64,000 nt of DNA from Zygnema circumcarinatum (Eukaryota > Streptophyta > Zygnematophyceae > Zygnematales > Zygnemataceae), in the NCBI GenBank assembly GCA_037447605.1, contig CM074805.1:4407446-4471445 (forward strand), read 5' to 3'. Below, piece by piece: positions 61,533 to 64,000 of the stretch. Made by a program: the position numbers and the translations under genes. How positions within the stretch are numbered: the stretch's first letter is position 1; each line of letters begins with the position of its first letter. Under the pieces are notes generated by a model. The model saw only the letters and a program-made list of their open reading frames with translations. It ran no database searches and had not been told where the DNA came from.

Positions 61533-64000
61533 CTATCGGTAGTAGGAACAAACCGACGTCTGGTTTCTATGCGCCCATTTCTCAAATTCAGCCGATTGTA
61601 CCAAATCGCCGAGAGCCGCTTGCGTGCATGCTTGAGAGATGGCAGCCGCTTCTTGTGGGCTTCGGAGTCTTCGACGATGAGAGCCATGGAAAGACGAGAC
61701 GTATGCCCGCTCTTGGATATGCATGGGAATGAAATCTTTCCCATAGTCACCTGCATAAATACCAAAGACAAATTCAGCTCAAGCACAACCGCAAATACCA
61801 GCAAAGAATGAGAACAGTCTGAGACCTTCTCTTATGGGAAAAAAGATTGACACATCGCAAAAAAACGAGCAGCCACATCCAAGTTAACTGCAAACTCGAT
61901 TTCAAGTGACATCACATCTCAATCCCTCAAAAGCAGCTGACTTCAATTGCATCTTGCATACAACAATCAAAAAATGACCGGTGTTGTTTTTTGAAGACCT
62001 ACCGCCAATCGTAGGATCAAAACTGTTTTTCTCACAAGTACTCCTTTGCTTGGCCAGTCTCCTGCACATAGCGCAAACATACAAGAATAAAACGAGAGAA
62101 ATTACTACATCCGACACGACGAGCCACAAAAACATAAAAATGTTTCCTTTGAATTGTCCGATTCCCCAAACATGGTTCAACTACAATCCAGAAATATTAA
62201 AAGACAGTTCAGCTGGGACATACCGAAGTTGTACATGAAGCAACTGCGAGGCGATAGCCACCAATAGAACGGCAAATGTAGAGTCTTCGAGATCGTGAGA
62301 ACTCTGCAATTCCCATATGAATATATCAGAAATGAGGACACCATTCGACACATTGAAATTGTACATTCAATCAAACAAATCATCTATAGTCAAAATTTTC
62401 ACCTCAAATTGAAAAAAAAAGACATAACTTCCTCTAATGAAGCAGCCGTATTCAACAAAAGAGAAAGGGAAAGAATTACCTGACTGAGGAGAGCTATAGA
62501 CACGATGCGCATTGCCCACTTCACAAATTCAGCAATGGAAGGAGTTATTGTGCCTTCGGATGTCAATATGATACTCCGAGTAGTCCAATATCCGAGCCCA
62601 GCTCCAATCAAAAGAAACATAACGATTGATAATATAAGAATCTGCACAGAAATTGAAACCAATGAAAAAATTGTTAATAATGTCAATTTTCTTTGTCGCA
62701 ATCCTATGTTGGAAGGCAGAAGAATAGGCAGAAGCAACTTACCGAAGTGGCTGCCTCTCCATGTCCACTTAAACTTTGCATTGCATCGAATGCTTGAAAC
62801 AAGAAATAGAGTTGTCCAATACAACTGATTCCCGTCTGCCATAAAATAACAAAAGGGAACGGAAAACCCACATTTTAGCACATTTTTCTGAAAGCTACGA
62901 TGATGAAACAAATAGCCAAACTGAGGATTCACCAATCAGTCCTAGATTGAAATGCGCAATACATCGCAATCTAAAACCAATGTAATCAACCAATCAGTTA
63001 ACCTTGAAATCAGTTTTCCTCCATCTGAATGATGCCTTTGACTGTTTAGAAACTTTCTAGGAAACGTAGCAAGACATTTCAAAGTAACGACAGGATGATG
63101 ATGACGCGTGACGCGAGGTTAACAACTTACAAAGGACCCCAAAAATAAAATATACCATAAGCCTTGCCCAACAGTCGGCGCTTGTCGAAAGGCCTGCAAA
63201 CATACCCTCTTACAGCCCAAATTAATCCTGAGTACCAAAATGTGCCGGTTAGCAATTGAAATTGGGTGGTTGGATGGATCAAGAGCTCGGAACACTCACA
63301 GATCTAGAAACATGACAACATGCCTCAAATGGTTGAAGAAAATACCTTATACGGTAGAATGAATGCAATAAAAGCAACTCCAAAAAGCATTCCGCTGCTA
63401 TAATAAAATAGCAGCCATTGGCTTAAAATCGGAGCCATCAAGAACAAGAAGATGCCCAAAATGAAGAGATATACGCGATAAATACAGAATTCTGCAAACA
63501 CCGCAATTCCCCACATAGCAAAATAAGGATAAGCCAGAAACCCAAGCAAAGAAATGTCTATCAATCTACTCCCACACTGTTTCTCTTCTTGAAAGCCTGC
63601 CCTGCAAGGCTGTACTTTTGAAAGATGTCAGCACGTACCTTCTGTGAGTTGCACCTGTAACTTGGCATTCGAAAGTCCTCCGTTTAAAGGAATCTTAATG
63701 TCCACATAAGTAACTTCAGAATGGTACACAAGGAAAGTCAGGGTTGCCATCTTTTTTAAAGGAATCCAAGCAACAAGGCACGAGCCCATTTCAATGCTCT
63801 CATTCCTGCAACAAAAAGGCGAGAAAAGATAAGAAAAAACAGCAAGAAAACTGTTAAACTACTGAAACTGAGAGGCAAAGTTCCTAATTCCTGTCGTTAA
63901 ACAAAACGACTGCAAACTTTTTTGAAAGAAAAGGAAACGCGCAAGAATCCACGATGCTCTTTGCAATAGTAGTAGCATGCCAAGCCACGAAAGAGAAGCC
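61533..64000 (-). CDS. NEMP/DUF2215 nuclear-envelope membrane protein, 5' end outside window
   Basis: Eight exons on the minus strand: 63805-63639, 63491-63346, 63193-63131, 62835-62743, 62641-62480, 62303-62224, 62061-62003 and 61750-61533. They give about 329 residues in continuous phase; the first continues from an exon right of the window. A luminal-type beta-rich segment (MATLTFLVYHSEVTYVDIKI) precedes at least five membrane segments (VYLFILGIFLFLMAPIL, FYYSSGMLFGVAFIAFILPY). Typical family wording follows: GLGYWTTRSIILTSEGTI, FVKWAMRIVSIALLSQ and DLEDSTFAVLLVAIASQLLH. The tail SPQEAAAISQACTQAALGDL, VQSAEFEKWA corresponds to the plant C-terminal motif. Animal NEMP1 sits in the inner nuclear membrane and affects nuclear stiffness and fertility; the plant role is inferred only. 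Confidence 0.9.

Noticed and set aside
61310..61804. 165-codon minus-strand open frame overlapping the NEMP 3' end
   Set aside because: It is out of frame with the phase-matched NEMP last exon (61750-61533), whose sequence fits the family C terminus.

Overview
The window is nuclear DNA of a streptophyte plant (a land plant or close algal relative). Genes are multi-exonic with GT..AG introns, mostly 100-700 bases and often ending TGCAG. The gene set is plant-typical: class I starch branching enzyme, RINGLET-type homeobox-DDT protein, ARM-repeat U-box ligase, methylesterase-like hydrolase, PEPRK/CDPK-type kinase and a plastid-targeted rubredoxin. A bryophyte, lycophyte or charophyte alga would fit; I cannot name the species. 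Exon models were built by hand from reading-frame continuity, splice-site phase and remembered family sequences, so coding exons are much firmer than UTRs.

Layout, left to right. 332-6561 (-): starch branching enzyme I, 3' end outside the window. 8.0-9.8 kb: repeats, including a 738-base element with 28-base terminal inverted repeats. 10161-20879 (+): 18-exon RLT-like chromatin protein. 22151-23213 (-): small LEA-like protein. 24401-25498 (-): alpha/beta hydrolase of the methylesterase type, with an apparent frameshift just after its signal peptide. 27392-28835 (-): His/Gly-rich hydrophilic protein of unknown family. 30419-33135 (-): U-box/ARM E3 ligase. 36768-38855 (-): BTF3/NAC-beta. 40268-45599 (+): 12-exon MFSD12-like transporter. 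46593-49637 (-): PEPRK/CDPK-like kinase with an RQxSGD-repeat tail. 51905-51981 (+): possible orphan first exon. 52970-53984 (-): rubredoxin. 55993-59175 (+): spliceosomal TFIP11/STIP. 61533 to beyond the right edge (-): NEMP/DUF2215 membrane protein.

The genes form no operon or pathway cluster; they are ordinary dispersed nuclear genes. The LEA-like, His-rich and rubredoxin promoters carry clustered CACGTG elements, which suggests shared stress or light/ABA-type regulation. The intergenic DNA is the unusual part. It is rich in the palindrome CCACGTGG (about 16 exact copies by eye, about one expected), in clusters with GTAC cores, in pentamer and hexamer arrays, and in small inverted-repeat elements. 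I found no CRISPR array, rRNA, tRNA or viral gene. I found no clearly new multi-gene system. The best candidates for novelty are the non-autonomous elements, the G-box/GTAC promoter grammar, the His-rich protein and the kinase tail repeat.
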